The position numbers were made by a program, and so were the translations under genes. Source: Nodularia sp. LEGE 06071 (GTDB lineage: Bacteria; Cyanobacteriota; Cyanobacteriia; Cyanobacteriales; Nostocaceae). Taken from it: a stretch of 64,000 bases of DNA. Where the stretch lies: the NCBI RefSeq assembly GCF_015207755.1, contig NZ_JADEWH010000002.1, forward strand, positions 372,001 to 436,000, read 5' to 3'. How positions within the stretch are numbered: the stretch's first letter is position 1; the number at the start of each line of letters is the position of its first letter. The notes beneath the pieces were generated by a model. The model was not told the origin of the DNA and searched no databases. It saw nothing but the letters and a program-made list of their open reading frames with translations. Shown here in pieces: positions 1 through 9,256 of this stretch.

Positions 1-1119
1 TTCAATCATGTAATTTCCCACAATCGCTTCTGAACATTTATGCTTCCACCAATTCAATGATTTCTGGTGCAGTTCTTCCATGAGTTGCTGATTGTCTAGC
101 AGATTTTCTAATATCTTCTCTACATCCTGCCAATCCTTGATTTGAATCACAGGCGCTCCATCTAAATACCACCTTGAAGGCAAAGCTTCTGTCACCAAAA
201 TACAACCATATTTCATAGCTTCAAACAAACGAGTAGTTTCAAAGGACGTACCTCTGGGAACCAAACATATTTTAGTATCCATCATGATTTCACAATAACT
301 ACGCTCATCTTCACTAGTTCTATTACGGAAGCCACCAGTAATTGATAACTCAACTTTCAAACCAGGATTTTTTTTCTGGAACTTCTTTAAACTCGATATC
401 ATTAGTTTTCGAGCCAAGGCTTTGGGAGTTCCTAACCAGTGTTTCAAAGACCATACAGGATAAGGTATATGTATGACGCTACCAGAAAAATAAGTTTCAT
501 AGAGACGATCTTTGATATTCTTGATGGGCAAATCTTTTGAGTTGTTGTAACCCAAAGGAATTTCAAAGATTCTGCCAATTGTCTCTTTGCCTGATAACCA
601 GCTTTTTAACTTGTTAAAACTATAATTAATCAGACCTGGAGAACAGACTAGCAAGACTCGCAAAAATTGAATTAGCGTCAGCAAATTTAACAAAGAAGGT
701 TTACGAAATGGATTACATCCGAGTATTGGTCGTGTGCCTATGCACTTAAATACTGCCCTGACTTTGTGAGCATATTTGGGTATGCGATACCATTCATCAC
801 CGATTACTAACACGACAACATTTGTCCCATAAGATGGTAGTTCATCTATTTGATCCCAAGTTACATAAAATATTAAACCGCTAACCTGGAAACTATTCTC
901 GATAGTCTGTAATACCTGACTAAAATATGTAGCCGAGCCAAAGTTGATCGGGGGATTACTGTCATATATATTCCAAGGTATTGGTTTTTGTTCTCGTTTC
1001 ATGTAGATATAGTACTGATTGGCAAGCGTATTGATTACAGACATTTCAGTTTGGTGCATTTGTAAGGAGATAGGTAATGTTTGTTCACAACATATAAATA
1101 TCAGACATTGATCAATCAT
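1..1119 (-). CDS. Exostosin-like glycosyltransferase (C-terminus off window)
   Basis: The minus-strand frame is open from an ATG at 1119 to the window edge (373 codons, no stop), so the C-terminus is missing. AAAGGA lies about 5 bases before this ATG; the frame stays open further upstream, so a GTG start is also possible. Residues about 274-308 carry a stretch typical of exostosin/GT47-like glycosyltransferases: a Cys-Leu-Val-Pro-Arg-Gly block, then ETTRLFEAMKYGCI, which in this family forms part of the nucleotide-sugar site. No signal peptide or membrane helix is obvious. Its position next to a GMC oxidoreductase and near the polysaccharide locus suggests a role in glycan assembly; the donor and acceptor sugars cannot be told from the sequence. 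Confidence 0.72.
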   Translation of the reverse strand, partial: MIDQCLIFICCEQTLPISLQMHQTEMSVINTLANQYYIYMKREQKPIPWNIYDSNPPINFGSATYFSQVLQTIENSFQVSGLIFYVTWDQIDELPSYGTNVVVLVIGDEWYRIPKYAHKVRAVFKCIGTRPILGCNPFRKPSLLNLLTLIQFLRVLLVCSPGLINYSFNKLKSWLSGKETIGRIFEIPLGYNNSKDLPIKNIKDRLYETYFSGSVIHIPYPVWSLKHWLGTPKALARKLMISSLKKFQKKNPGLKVELSITGGFRNRTSEDERSYCEIMMDTKICLVPRGTSFETTRLFEAMKYGCILVTEALPSRWYLDGAPVIQIKDWQDVEKILENLLDNQQLMEELHQKSLNWWKHKCSEAIVGNYMIE

Positions 1120-2116
1120 CAATTCCTTTGATTGGAAATAATTAAAATCTACCACCCAATTTTGTAGAGACGTAATGATTGAACGGGGAGGATCTCAGTT
1201 TTGCAAATGTATTCTAAATCGACCCCTCTTGCCTGGAAACAGGATTCCTGCTGCCTCTACTAAGGGGGGTGAAGTTTTCTAGGGCTTTGTCAAAAAATGA
1301 GATAATCCCGATGAACGTCTACCTGTGACTATTTGGCGATTTATACCTAAATTCAATCATGCCAAATAGAATAATTGTGGGATGTGTGATTTAATTTTTA
1401 TACCTTTTCTTCATGAGGATGTCCCTAATTTTCTAAAGTCTCTAAGCTTATTTGTATAGCCACAGGCTAAAGAATGAGGATTAATATAACTTAGCCTCAC
1501 GTAGAATTGGGATGAGAAAGAGGAAGATGCACATCAAGAAACAATGAGCGATCACTGATTTTTATATAGACAATTCAAGCATATTTTTTGATGAATTTCA
1601 TTAAGGTTATGTATATTTTTCTAATGTATTATTTGAAGATAGTATAAATATTTATATACGGAATATAAAGTTAGTTAGATAAGTATAAAATTAATTAATA
1701 TTTAGCTGATTATCTTTGTATTAATACTTTTACAATTCCTGTCTATTTCCATCTTGTCGCTTATCATATCTGAGGAAAATGAATTTAGTAATTGATGATA
1801 CAATATTGATTAGAGTATCAATAATATACAGCATATTTCATCTGAGTCAGCTAGGTAAGGGCGGGCAGGATTACCATTCCACAAGATGTGTAGGATTAAA
1901 ATGTGTACTTCGTTTACTTACAAAGTGCTGTAAATAAATACTTGGTCTTTTAAAAGACATTTTCCAAGCAATGCTAAATTAAAATTATTTAAATATATTA
2001 TGGCATTTTTTTTTGAGTTATGCCATATTCAAGCTGATTGAGATCAGGAAACAATGAAAGTATCCTTAAAATGATCTTTCTCAAAAACAATTAGTTTGGA
2101 TATAGGTAATTATATA
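1120..2116. other. Intergenic region of about 1 kb between divergent genes
   Basis: AT-rich spacer between the divergently transcribed glycosyltransferase and GMC oxidoreductase genes, so it should hold promoters for both; I cannot place them with confidence. Around 1310-1375 one frame reads a short peptide beginning DERLPVTIWRF before a stop; it may be a decayed gene scrap but is too short to name. The 3' part holds copy 1 of a 100-bp dispersed repeat (separate entry). Confidence 0.5.
1830..1934 (+). repeat. Dispersed repeat of about 100 bp, copy 1
   Basis: It matches the sequence at 22271-22374: the first 20 bases differ at one position, CACAAGA lies in the middle of both, and both end with an ATGTGTACTTC block followed by an AAAGT-type end. 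The two copies lie in the same orientation on either side of the 2.1-22.2 kb region. The centre of this copy is diverged; copy 2 has a clear hairpin there. Confidence 0.65.
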
Positions 2117-3766
2117 ATGTTGATTGACGCACGGACAATTCCTCAAGATGAAACTCTTGAAACTGAAGTTTGTATTGTTGGGGCTGGTCCAGCCGGTATT
2201 ACTTTGGCTCGTGAATTAGCTGGGACAGACTTTAGGGTTGTTTTATTAGAAAGTGGTGGACTAGATTTTGATCAGAATACTCAGTCACTTTCTCAAGGAG
2301 AAAGTGTTGATAATCATTTTGATACATTAGAAAGTCAGCGTTGTTTTCAGTTTGGTGGTACAGCAAACTTTTGGAAAATTCGACTAGGTAATAATGTCAT
2401 TGGTGTGAGGTACGTACCATTAGACAAAGTAGATTTTGAAAAGCGAGATTGGCTACCTTATAGTGGTTGGCCTTTCGATAAATCTCACCTCGATCCTTTC
2501 TATAAACGCGCTCAAGCACTTTGCCAACTTGGAGATTTTGCTTATGATGCTGACGCTTGGTCAGATGCTGACACTCCTCAGCTACCATTTTCTGGAAATG
2601 TAACGACTAATATGTTTCAGTTTGGTCCTCGTGCTGTATTTACCCATGAGTCCCGTGAAGCAATTAACCAAGCTAGTAACATTACTACCTATCTCAACGC
2701 TAACTTAGTAGAAATAGAAACAGATGACACAGCTAAAAACGTAACTCGCTTACGAGTCGCCTGTTTGTCAGGTAAAGAATTTTGGGTTAGTGCTAAAGTT
2801 GTCATTCTAGCTACAGGTGGTATAGAAACGGCACGTTTACTATTGCTATCAAATAAAATTCAAACAACTGGTTTAGGTAATCAAAATGATCTAGTAGGGA
2901 GATTCTTTATGGATCATTCTCTAGTTAATGGTGGTAAATTGATTCCTAATAATCCAGAAATTTTTCAGAAAACAGCTTTATACGATTTGCGGCGAGTGAA
3001 TGACATTCCTGTCATGGGCAAGTTAACTTTAGCAGAAGAAGTTATGCAGCGTGAACAATTACTAAATATAAGTACATTACTATTTCCTATCCCCAAACTA
3101 TATCAGTTAAAAGCAGTCAATTCTCTGAAAACATTGCTGTTATCAATACATAATCCACAAGTCCGTCAAGATATTCTTAAACATTTAAAAAATATTGTTC
3201 TCGGTCTTGATTATCTTTTGCCTGCTGCTTACGGAACAATTGTCAACCAGCAACCTTTTATTCCTAGTCTGGCTTGGGGTGGTTGGTCGTATATTCCAGA
3301 CAAGGAAAAACGATTTGCTGAGTTTAGACTACTCCAGCTAGCTGAACAAGTACCCGATCCAGACAATCGTATAACACTAACTGCCGATCGCGATCGCCTG
3401 GGTCGTCAGCGAGTCAAGTTACACTGGCGTTGGAATGAGATTGATATTGAACAGATCAAGAGAAGCCAAGAAATTTTACAACAAGAAATTGCTCGCGCTG
3501 GCATCGGTGAGTTACAAATAGAACGAGATGGTAATAATCTCCCAGAATTAATCCATCCTGGTCTACATCATCACATGGGAACAACACGGATGCATGATCA
3601 TCCCCAGCAGGGTGTTGTAGACCGTAATTGCCAAGTCCACGGCATTTCTAACCTATTTATCGCCAGTAGCTCCGTATTTCCCACAGGGGGCTATGCTAAT
3701 CCTACACTCACCATTGTGGCTTTAGCTATTAGGTTAGCTGACCATCTGAAAACAGTCATGGCATAG
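2117..3766 (+). CDS. GMC-family FAD-dependent oxidoreductase
   Basis: A 549-residue flavoprotein of the glucose-methanol-choline oxidoreductase family. The N-terminal FAD-binding Rossmann motif is GAGPAG at residues 22-27. The C-terminal domain carries the family signature: HHHMGTTRMH, then FPTGGYANPTLTI. The His of the first and Asn of the second correspond to the catalytic pair that removes a proton from an alcohol substrate. The substrate is unknown (alcohol, sugar or sterol-like). I chose the ATG at 2117; the frame extends to a TTG at 2096 without a better ribosome site. No signal peptide is seen, so it is probably cytoplasmic. It lies between glycosyltransferase genes and may modify a sugar or lipid, but this is only inferred from position. 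Confidence 0.8.
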   Translation: MLIDARTIPQDETLETEVCIVGAGPAGITLARELAGTDFRVVLLESGGLDFDQNTQSLSQGESVDNHFDTLESQRCFQFGGTANFWKIRLGNNVIGVRYVPLDKVDFEKRDWLPYSGWPFDKSHLDPFYKRAQALCQLGDFAYDADAWSDADTPQLPFSGNVTTNMFQFGPRAVFTHESREAINQASNITTYLNANLVEIETDDTAKNVTRLRVACLSGKEFWVSAKVVILATGGIETARLLLLSNKIQTTGLGNQNDLVGRFFMDHSLVNGGKLIPNNPEIFQKTALYDLRRVNDIPVMGKLTLAEEVMQREQLLNISTLLFPIPKLYQLKAVNSLKTLLLSIHNPQVRQDILKHLKNIVLGLDYLLPAAYGTIVNQQPFIPSLAWGGWSYIPDKEKRFAEFRLLQLAEQVPDPDNRITLTADRDRLGRQRVKLHWRWNEIDIEQIKRSQEILQQEIARAGIGELQIERDGNNLPELIHPGLHHHMGTTRMHDHPQQGVVDRNCQVHGISNLFIASSSVFPTGGYANPTLTIVALAIRLADHLKTVMA

Positions 3767-3866
3767 CTGACACAAAGTTGAGCTTCTTGATCTTTGCACG
3801 CCGCCTTTTCCTGTTCTAGTCCCCCCTACCGGAACGCTTTCCAGTTCATCTTAGTCGTGGTTGACT

Positions 3867-4997
3867 ATGAAACAGCATGACAACTTCGATGAACTGGCTT
3901 TTGGTCGGTCAAATAGATCCTTGGAATCAAGTAACTCCAGTTCAAACACCAGCAATTTTCGATATTGGTTCAGCCATTTGAAGGTTGCTCAAAAGATTGG
4001 CCTGGGATATGGAGTGCTTTTGAGTATCGCTGTATTGGGAACGAGTATTGGGTTCCTGATTGCCGATTATTATCAGCAACAAGCGCAAAAGCGCGAAGAA
4101 GCCGCCATTGAAGAGTTATATCAGATGTATCAACTCAAAACCATTGTGTTTCGTGTGCGGACAAACCAACACAAGCTGATTTTATACATGGAGCAACCAA
4201 GGAGATGGCGAGAACAATATACTTTGTTACTGAAGTATGTTGAAGAAGCTAGACAAGTTTGGTTTGAGTTCAAAGCTAGTTACAGCACTGAGAACAGTAT
4301 CATCTATGATTCTGTAATTGAACAAGAAGCAGTTCATCGCTTGTTGCAGAACTACAAAGACTTTGATATTTATTTACAGCGTACAGAGGCTTTGTTTCGC
4401 GATAACAATCCCAGTAAATTATCACCAAGGGAGATTAAGACAGTACAAACCGAACTGTTCAATTTCATGCATGGTTCATCAGTGTTTATGATTGATGCTT
4501 TTCTCGATGACATCACGAATATTGTGGAAGTCATATCTGAGGAGTATCAGCAAGCCAATTGGGAATTGCAAAGGGCTGAAAAATTACGCCTGTACATTAT
4601 TGTCGGTAGCCTGTCACTATCAATTGCGATCGCCACATTACTAGCAATTTACACTAGTGGTACTATAGCTCGTCCCATTCAAGCAGTTACCCATATTGCC
4701 CAACAGGTAACAGAGCAATCTAATTTTGATTTGCAAGCACCAGTCACAACTAATGATGAAGTGGGGATTTTGGCGGCTTCCCTGAATCGTCTCATCCAGG
4801 AAGTTCAGCAACTGATCAAAGCTCAAAATAATGCTAACGAACAGCTAGAAGTCTACAGTCAGGTACTAGAAGAAAAAGTGCGTGAACGAACGCGGGAGTT
4901 AAAGGAGAAAAATCTGAGCTTGGAGTTGGCATTAAATGAATTGCGTCGGACTCAAGCTCAACTCATAGAAACTGAGCAAAATGGTGAAAAAAACTGA
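3867..4997 (+). CDS. Membrane sensor (TM-HAMP-coiled coil), truncated histidine kinase
   Basis: The protein (376 residues from ATG 3867; a TTG lies 6 bases upstream) has a membrane helix near residues 42-64, an extracytoplasmic helical sensor region of about 180 residues, a second helix near 243-265, a HAMP domain to about 318 and a coiled coil ending ELKEKNL...LRRTQAQLIETEQ. In full-length cyanobacterial kinases this segment leads straight into the HisKA dimerisation domain. Here the frame stops at 4997. One base out of frame, from 4981, the sequence continues MVKKTELIAGVAQPLLL and then stops. This aligns with the H-box segment of HisKA, with Gln in place of the phospho-accepting His. It is therefore a sensor module that lost its kinase; it may be a pseudogene or may act through a partner. 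Confidence 0.75.
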   Translation: MKQHDNFDELAFGRSNRSLESSNSSSNTSNFRYWFSHLKVAQKIGLGYGVLLSIAVLGTSIGFLIADYYQQQAQKREEAAIEELYQMYQLKTIVFRVRTNQHKLILYMEQPRRWREQYTLLLKYVEEARQVWFEFKASYSTENSIIYDSVIEQEAVHRLLQNYKDFDIYLQRTEALFRDNNPSKLSPREIKTVQTELFNFMHGSSVFMIDAFLDDITNIVEVISEEYQQANWELQRAEKLRLYIIVGSLSLSIAIATLLAIYTSGTIARPIQAVTHIAQQVTEQSNFDLQAPVTTNDEVGILAASLNRLIQEVQQLIKAQNNANEQLEVYSQVLEEKVRERTRELKEKNLSLELALNELRRTQAQLIETEQNGEKN

Positions 4998-5034
4998 GTT
5001 GATAGCTGGCGTGGCTCAACCATTACTTCTGTAG
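4981..5034 (+). pseudogene. Vestigial HisKA H-box after a frameshift
   Basis: Read from ATG 4981, the frame gives MVKKTELIAGVAQPLLL and then TAG at 5032. The TEL-IAGVAQP part matches the LGQLVAGVAHE pattern of histidine-kinase H-boxes position by position. It joins the preceding gene by a one-base shift in an A-rich stretch near 4977-4981. The rest of the kinase is absent. Confidence 0.5.
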
Positions 5035-5226
5035 CTAGGGAGTGGGGAGTGGGAAAAAGCCATTTTGAGTGTATGTGGCGACTACAACTTGCTGTGATGT
5101 CAATTGACTAATGGGGGCTGGTTTCATATCCCGGTAGTCTAGCAATTGCACTAAAATTAGGTAGGCGATCGCTAAAAGAATCGAAATCGCACCTGTAATA
5201 ACTGCAACAATTTTTGAGCGATTCAT
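5035..5226 (-). CDS. Small single-pass membrane protein, hypothetical
   Basis: A 63-residue protein with one hydrophobic helix (about residues 7-27, VAVITGAISILLAIAYLILV) behind a short basic N-terminus, then a polar tail with the block DYRDMKPAPI. The start has a good ribosome site (AAGGAAA, 5 bases before ATG). The last residues (FFPLPTP) are encoded by a GTGGGGA-type tandem repeat at 5038-5053, so the repeat has supplied the C-terminus. Probably an integral membrane protein; I do not know its function. Confidence 0.6.
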   Translation of the reverse strand: MNRSKIVAVITGAISILLAIAYLILVQLLDYRDMKPAPISQLTSQQVVVATYTQNGFFPLPTP

Positions 5227-5353
5227 CAGTATTTCCTTTCAGTCATTTTCCTAAGTATTATAAAAGTTTACACAAATATCCCACGAACCTGATCATTTAA
5301 GATGAATGATATGCACTTCCAGCAAATTTAAATTGGGTAATTGAGCGATAAAT

Positions 5354-6667
5354 ATGGATAAACAACCGATACAAGTAATTGGAGGTGGACTAGCTGGGAC
5401 AGAAGCAGCTTGGCAAATAGCCCAGGCTGGAGTGCCGGTGATTCTCCATGAAATGCGCCCAAAACGCTTTAGCCCTGCCCATCATACCGAACATCTGGCG
5501 GAATTAGTCTGTAGTAATTCCTTTGGGGCTATGGCTAGCGATCGCGCTACAGGATTATTACACGAAGAGCTACGTCAACTCAATTCCATTGTAATTTCCA
5601 AAGCCGATGAACACGCCGTTCCAGCTGGTGGGGCGCTAGCTGTAGACAGAGGACAATTTGGCCAAGACTTGACACAAACCTTATGTAATCATCCTTTAAT
5701 TGAATTTCGCCGGGGTGAAGTCCCAGCTATTCCGGAAGGAATCGTAGTTTTAGCAACGGGGCCGTTAACCAGTCCAGATTTAGCCGCAGATTTGCATCGC
5801 GTAACGGGGATGGAATACCTCAGCTTTTTTGATGCGGCTAGTCCCATTGTTGTGGGAGAATCGATTAACCATGATGTTGCTTTTATGGCATCACGCTATG
5901 ACAAAGGTGAAGCCGCTTACCTGAACTGTCCGATGAATAAAGAGCAATATTTGCACTTTTGGTCAGAACTTCGGCAAGCTGAACAAACTGAAATCAAGGA
6001 CTTTGAACGGGAAACAGCGAAATTTTTTGAGGCTTGTTTACCCATTGAAGAACAAGCGCACCGGGGAGAAGACACGATGCGTTACGGCCCCCTGAAGCCA
6101 GTAGGATTGTCTGATACTCGCACCGGAGAACGTTCCTATGCCGTGGTACAGCTACGCCAAGAAGATAAAGCCGGTCAACTTTGGAACATGGTAGGATTCC
6201 AAACTAATCTGCGCTGGGGTGAACAAAAGCGAGTTTTCCGGCTGATTCCGGGTTTAGAAAATGCGGAATTTGTGCGTTTGGGAGTCATGCACCGCAACAC
6301 TTTTATTAATGCGCCCCAATTAATGCACTCGACTTTGCAATTTAAGCAGCGTCCCACTTTGTTAGCGGCTGGACAATTGATTGGTACTGAAGGTTACAGC
6401 GCCGCCGCCGCAGATGGTTGGTTAGCGGGAACCAATGCAGCGCGCATAGCTTTGGGTAAGGAACCATTGATAGCACCACCCACTACGATGATGGGGGCGT
6501 TATTGGACTTTATTAGTTCGGCTTCTCCGAAGCATTTTCAACCAATGCCGCCGAATTTTGGCATTATGCCGGATTTAGGGGTAAAAATTAAAAGTAAGCC
6601 AGAGCGTTATGGACGTTATCGCGATCGCTCTTTGGCTGATTTAGCCAGTTGGAAAAATCAGTTTTAA
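5354..6667 (+). CDS. trmFO: tRNA uracil-5 methyltransferase, folate/FAD-dependent (TrmFO)
   Basis: A 437-residue flavoprotein, the usual length for TrmFO (formerly Gid). It methylates uridine 54 in the T-loop of tRNA using methylenetetrahydrofolate, with FADH2 as reductant. Motifs include the FAD-binding GGGLAG at residues 10-15, the HEMRP and CSNSFG blocks of the family, the [14 protein letters not shown] block, and GQLIGTEGY with SAAADGW in the C-terminal FAD region. It acts in the cytoplasm. The stop codon is followed within a few bases by a heptanucleotide tandem repeat, and no terminator hairpin is visible. Confidence 0.96.
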   Translation: MDKQPIQVIGGGLAGTEAAWQIAQAGVPVILHEMRPKRFSPAHHTEHLAELVCSNSFGAMASDRATGLLHEELRQLNSIVISKADEHAVPAGGALAVDRGQFGQDLTQTLCNHPLIEFRRGEVPAIPEGIVVLATGPLTSPDLAADLHRVTGMEYLSFFDAASPIVVGESINHDVAFMASRYDKGEAAYLNCPMNKEQYLHFWSELRQAEQTEIKDFERETAKFFEACLPIEEQAHRGEDTMRYGPLKPVGLSDTRTGERSYAVVQLRQEDKAGQLWNMVGFQTNLRWGEQKRVFRLIPGLENAEFVRLGVMHRNTFINAPQLMHSTLQFKQRPTLLAAGQLIGTEGYSAAAADGWLAGTNAARIALGKEPLIAPPTTMMGALLDFISSASPKHFQPMPPNFGIMPDLGVKIKSKPERYGRYRDRSLADLASWKNQF

Positions 6668-6738
<71 letters not shown>

Positions 6739-6850
6739 GTGTCTAAGTTTGATTATCCATTGATGTCTTAACCTTCTGGGCGGTTGCTTGATTGTAGTAA
6801 TCGTCAAGAATTACAGCAGTTTTCATGTATTTAGACCACACTCTTGATTC

Positions 6851-6879
6851 CTCTCTGCGCCTCTGCGCCTCTGCGTGAA
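6851..6879. repeat. CTCTGCG tandem repeat
   Basis: Three to four units of a CTCTGCG motif. The minus-strand reading gives the familiar spurious peptide AEAQRRRE. Relatives of this repeat occur at 30624-30640 and at 37093-37122. Confidence 0.6.
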
Positions 6880-6939
6880 ACAAAAAATGTAATTCATTTA
6901 CCCGAAAATCGCTGTAACTGAACTTGATCACCAATTAGC

Positions 6940-7515
6940 CTAAAACCATGAACTTGGCTGCTGCAAAAACTCCTCTTCCGATGCAGTGGAAGTCCGTCCT
7001 AAAATGCTATTACGATGAGGAAAACGCCCGAAACGCGCAATTATTTCTTGATGAATAAATGAGTTTTCAATTGCTTTCACACTATCAGCATCATGACTCA
7101 GTTGCTGAAATAGCTTGACACCCTGACGCTGATGGGTAAGGTTTTCACTGTGTTCAAAAGGTAAATAAATAAACCAGCGTTGCACAGGCAAAAATTGGCA
7201 GTCATAGCCTTGTACAACTGCGTGTTGGGCGGCTGAAAGTGCTTCCCAGTCAGTTGCAAAGGCTTCAGGCGTACCACGAAACATATTTCGGGGAAACTGA
7301 TCCAATAGTAGAATCAGTGCTAAACAGGTTTCGGCTGAATCAATCCAGTCGTCTAAATACCCTGCTGCGGCTTTTTGGTAATCACAGAGGAACTGATTGC
7401 GGATTTCCTGATCAAATTCGGCTGTTTTCTGAAACCAATTAGCCTGTGGTTTGCCATAATCAGGTGCATCTGGATAACCAAACCAAAATTCCAAAATTGT
7501 TTTTGCCTGTGACAT
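6940..7515 (-). CDS. DUF924 family protein
   Basis: A 191-residue soluble protein with the DUF924 pattern: ILEFWFG near the N-terminus, WF then FDQEI, LILLLDQFPRNMFRGTPEAF in the middle and FIYLPFEHSE followed by a C-terminal RFGRFPHRN block. The fold is an all-helical TPR-like bundle in family members; the function is not known. The downstream neighbour in the same orientation ends only a few bases before this gene's start (7521), so the two probably form one transcript with the SRPBCC gene first. Confidence 0.85.
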   Translation of the reverse strand: MSQAKTILEFWFGYPDAPDYGKPQANWFQKTAEFDQEIRNQFLCDYQKAAAGYLDDWIDSAETCLALILLLDQFPRNMFRGTPEAFATDWEALSAAQHAVVQGYDCQFLPVQRWFIYLPFEHSENLTHQRQGVKLFQQLSHDADSVKAIENSFIHQEIIARFGRFPHRNSILGRTSTASEEEFLQQPSSWF

Positions 7516-7520
7516 TACCT

Positions 7521-8033
7521 TTATTGAACCTTACATAAAACTTGTCGCATTTTACGCATATTTGCAGGCAATTCAAAATTCATGGCTTGTTGAATGAAAA
7601 TTGAAGGCATGGGGATATTAGGCGTAGCTTTGACTTGATATGCCAACAAAGTGCCATCGCCAAAATCTTTTAAATCTAAAATGGCTGCAAAGTCAACAAA
7701 AGTTCCTTTTTGCATCCGGAATTCAATTTGTTGCCCTAGTAATTCTACAACCTCAAGATAGATTTCCATTTGAACTGTAAAAAATAAAAAGGTTTTTTGT
7801 GCTACTTGATACAGTTGTTTGACTTCACCTCTGGATAAAACTTCGCTTTTGGTGACATCAGGAAAATACTGTACCCAACGAGGGTAATCAGTTAATTGTT
7901 GCCATACTTGCGATCGCAACAGCGGTAAATACATACAAGCGGTCACAGATCCACCCCAGGCTGTATGGGATTGCGTTTGCAACAAAATTTCACCCTGCAT
8001 CAACGACGATTGCTTTTCGTGACTCCAAGGCAT
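7521..8033 (-). CDS. SRPBCC/START-like lipid-binding fold protein
   Basis: A protein of about 170 residues with the polyketide cyclase/START-like pattern: VWQQLTDYPRWVQYFPDV near residue 45, then alternating strands and a C-terminal amphipathic helix. The fold forms a hydrophobic cavity; the ligand is unknown. I prefer the internal Met (MPWSHEKQ) because AAAGG lies about 7 bases before it; an in-frame ATG also exists at 8078. It precedes the DUF924 gene with a 5-base gap, so the two are likely co-transcribed. Confidence 0.75.
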   Translation of the reverse strand: MPWSHEKQSSLMQGEILLQTQSHTAWGGSVTACMYLPLLRSQVWQQLTDYPRWVQYFPDVTKSEVLSRGEVKQLYQVAQKTFLFFTVQMEIYLEVVELLGQQIEFRMQKGTFVDFAAILDLKDFGDGTLLAYQVKATPNIPMPSIFIQQAMNFELPANMRKMRQVLCKVQ

Positions 8034-8332
8034 ATTCAAACCTTTAATAATCGAGTCTGAGAGATGAAACGCAGACATATTAATTTCAGTTACTCCTCAA
8101 GTTCTCCCACTGTCAGCCCTGAAACTGCGAACCACTTAGATAGGATTGAGTCCAACCAACTAAATTCTAGTTCCATTGCTATATTGCCTAAACCAATCAT
8201 TTTTAGGGAATTATTCCGGAATTATACTGTAAAAACTGTATTTGTTATCACTTTTTATTAAAAGCATAACTTAGTGAGCTTTAAAATAACACTACTTCTG
8301 GAGCAAAATCGGGCATTGCAACAGCTAGAATA

Positions 8333-8790
8333 TTGACACTCCCCGCGATAAATCGATGGGGATTCTTGGCTCAACGAAACCACTTAACCTAGAGTCCTTG
8401 CGTCATCTAGACCAGAGGTGGGATTCTCCCCAAGCGTTAATTCGGGTATGCCCTACCCTATTTGCATCATTAGTGCAAGTCCTGTTTTGTTTGAAACAAT
8501 TGGTTTCAAAATACTGATTCGTGTTTCGACTTCGCTCAACACAAGTCTAGCCCCTATGAATCTTTTACCTACTGCTAGGAGGAAACTAGAACAATGCAGT
8601 AGAACCGCATAGATTCAATTATCTTGGCGAAGCCTCTCCCTTTGGGAGAAGGTTCAGTGCTTTGTCTTTCGACGGCTAGGTTTTTTAAGTGGTTGATTAC
8701 CTTTCCACTACAATTACTATAGCAGCATATTGCTACACTCATAAATTGAAAGCCGTCGTAAAACAACGGGGCTTTATACCCAATTTTTCG
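8333..8790 (-). mobile_element. Transposase-less IS200/IS605-like element A
   Basis: Read on the minus strand, the element starts after TTAC (8791-8794) with a left end that holds a subterminal hairpin (about 8750-8780, AAGCCCCG / CGGCTTT type). It ends at TCAA (8333-8336) with a right end containing several hairpins, the last one with a CCCC/GGGG stem (about 8337-8358). TTAC and TCAA match the cleavage-site logic of IS200/IS605 elements. No tnpA or tnpB is inside. Over about 8337-8480 it aligns with element C at 53.5-53.7 kb, and an interior block (about 8560-8650) is also shared. The right end resembles the omega-RNA region of TnpB elements. Its left end sits just ahead of the ribosome site of the small gene at 8818. 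The 8034-8332 stretch before it holds nothing I recognise. Confidence 0.75.
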
Positions 8791-8817
8791 GTAATCTTGA
8801 TTTGAGAGGGCAATTAA

Positions 8818-9012
8818 GTGAATCAATCTTCTTTAAATCGGACATTAACCCAAATTTTTGGCGTTCTTCTCGGCATTGGGCTAGCCGTCTGGGTGCTGAG
8901 AGGTTTTGGCATTTTGACGTTTATTCCAGGTGGAGTTATTGGACTATTATTGCTAGGGGCGATCGCCATCGGGATTATTAGCTATGTCCAAAGAACCTGG
9001 TGGCGCTTGTAG
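8818..9012 (+). CDS. Small two-helix membrane protein, hypothetical
   Basis: A 64-residue protein starting at GTG 8818 with GAGAGG about 8 bases upstream. Two hydrophobic helices (about residues 11-30 and 34-55) separated by a Pro-Gly turn suggest a hairpin integral membrane protein. It lies 27 bases before the rubredoxin gene in the same direction. I do not recognise the family. Element A has inserted right before its ribosome site, so its native promoter may have been displaced. Confidence 0.6.
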   Translation: MNQSSLNRTLTQIFGVLLGIGLAVWVLRGFGILTFIPGGVIGLLLLGAIAIGIISYVQRTWWRL

Positions 9013-9039
9013 TCTCAGTATATAAAACAAGACAAAACG

Positions 9040-9204
9040 ATGGAAAAGTATGTATGTAGTGTTTGCGGCTACGAATATGACCCCGAAATTGGTGATCCTG
9101 ATAGCGGTATAGCCCCAGGAACACCCTTTGAAGATATCCCAGAGGATTGGGTCTGTCCAGTTTGCGGCGCGACAAAAGATTTATTTGAACTGTTAGAACT
9201 GTGA
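9040..9204 (+). CDS. Rubredoxin
   Basis: A 54-residue protein with both iron-binding motifs, CxxCG at Cys6/Cys9 and CPVCG at Cys39/Cys42, and the YEYDP and PEDWVCP blocks of rubredoxins. Four Cys hold one iron for single-electron transfer. It has no C-terminal membrane anchor, so it is not the RubA type needed for photosystem assembly but a soluble electron carrier. It lies between a small membrane protein and a flavoprotein; the partner reductase cannot be told from the sequence. Confidence 0.93.
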   Translation: MEKYVCSVCGYEYDPEIGDPDSGIAPGTPFEDIPEDWVCPVCGATKDLFELLEL

Positions 9205-9256
9205 AAATAACGGCTAGCCTAGAAGTAGGTATTGATATATAGAGACGTTTTTTAAT

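Noticed and set aside
1310-1375. Peptide scrap DERLPVTIWRF as a transposase remnant
   Set aside because: Too short, with stops close by, and not matched to any transposase family I can name.
6743-6934. 63-codon minus-strand open frame between trmFO and the DUF924 gene
   Set aside because: Its middle (AEAQRRRE) is the translation of a CTCTGCG repeat, it lacks a good ribosome site and no domain is recognised.
8064-8261. 65-codon plus-strand frame overlapping the SRPBCC gene start
   Set aside because: No ribosome site, low-complexity Ser/Asn-rich peptide, antisense overlap with a better gene.
8418-8826. Open frames on both strands inside element A
   Set aside because: They run across the conserved hairpins and borders of the element and do not resemble TnpA or TnpB.
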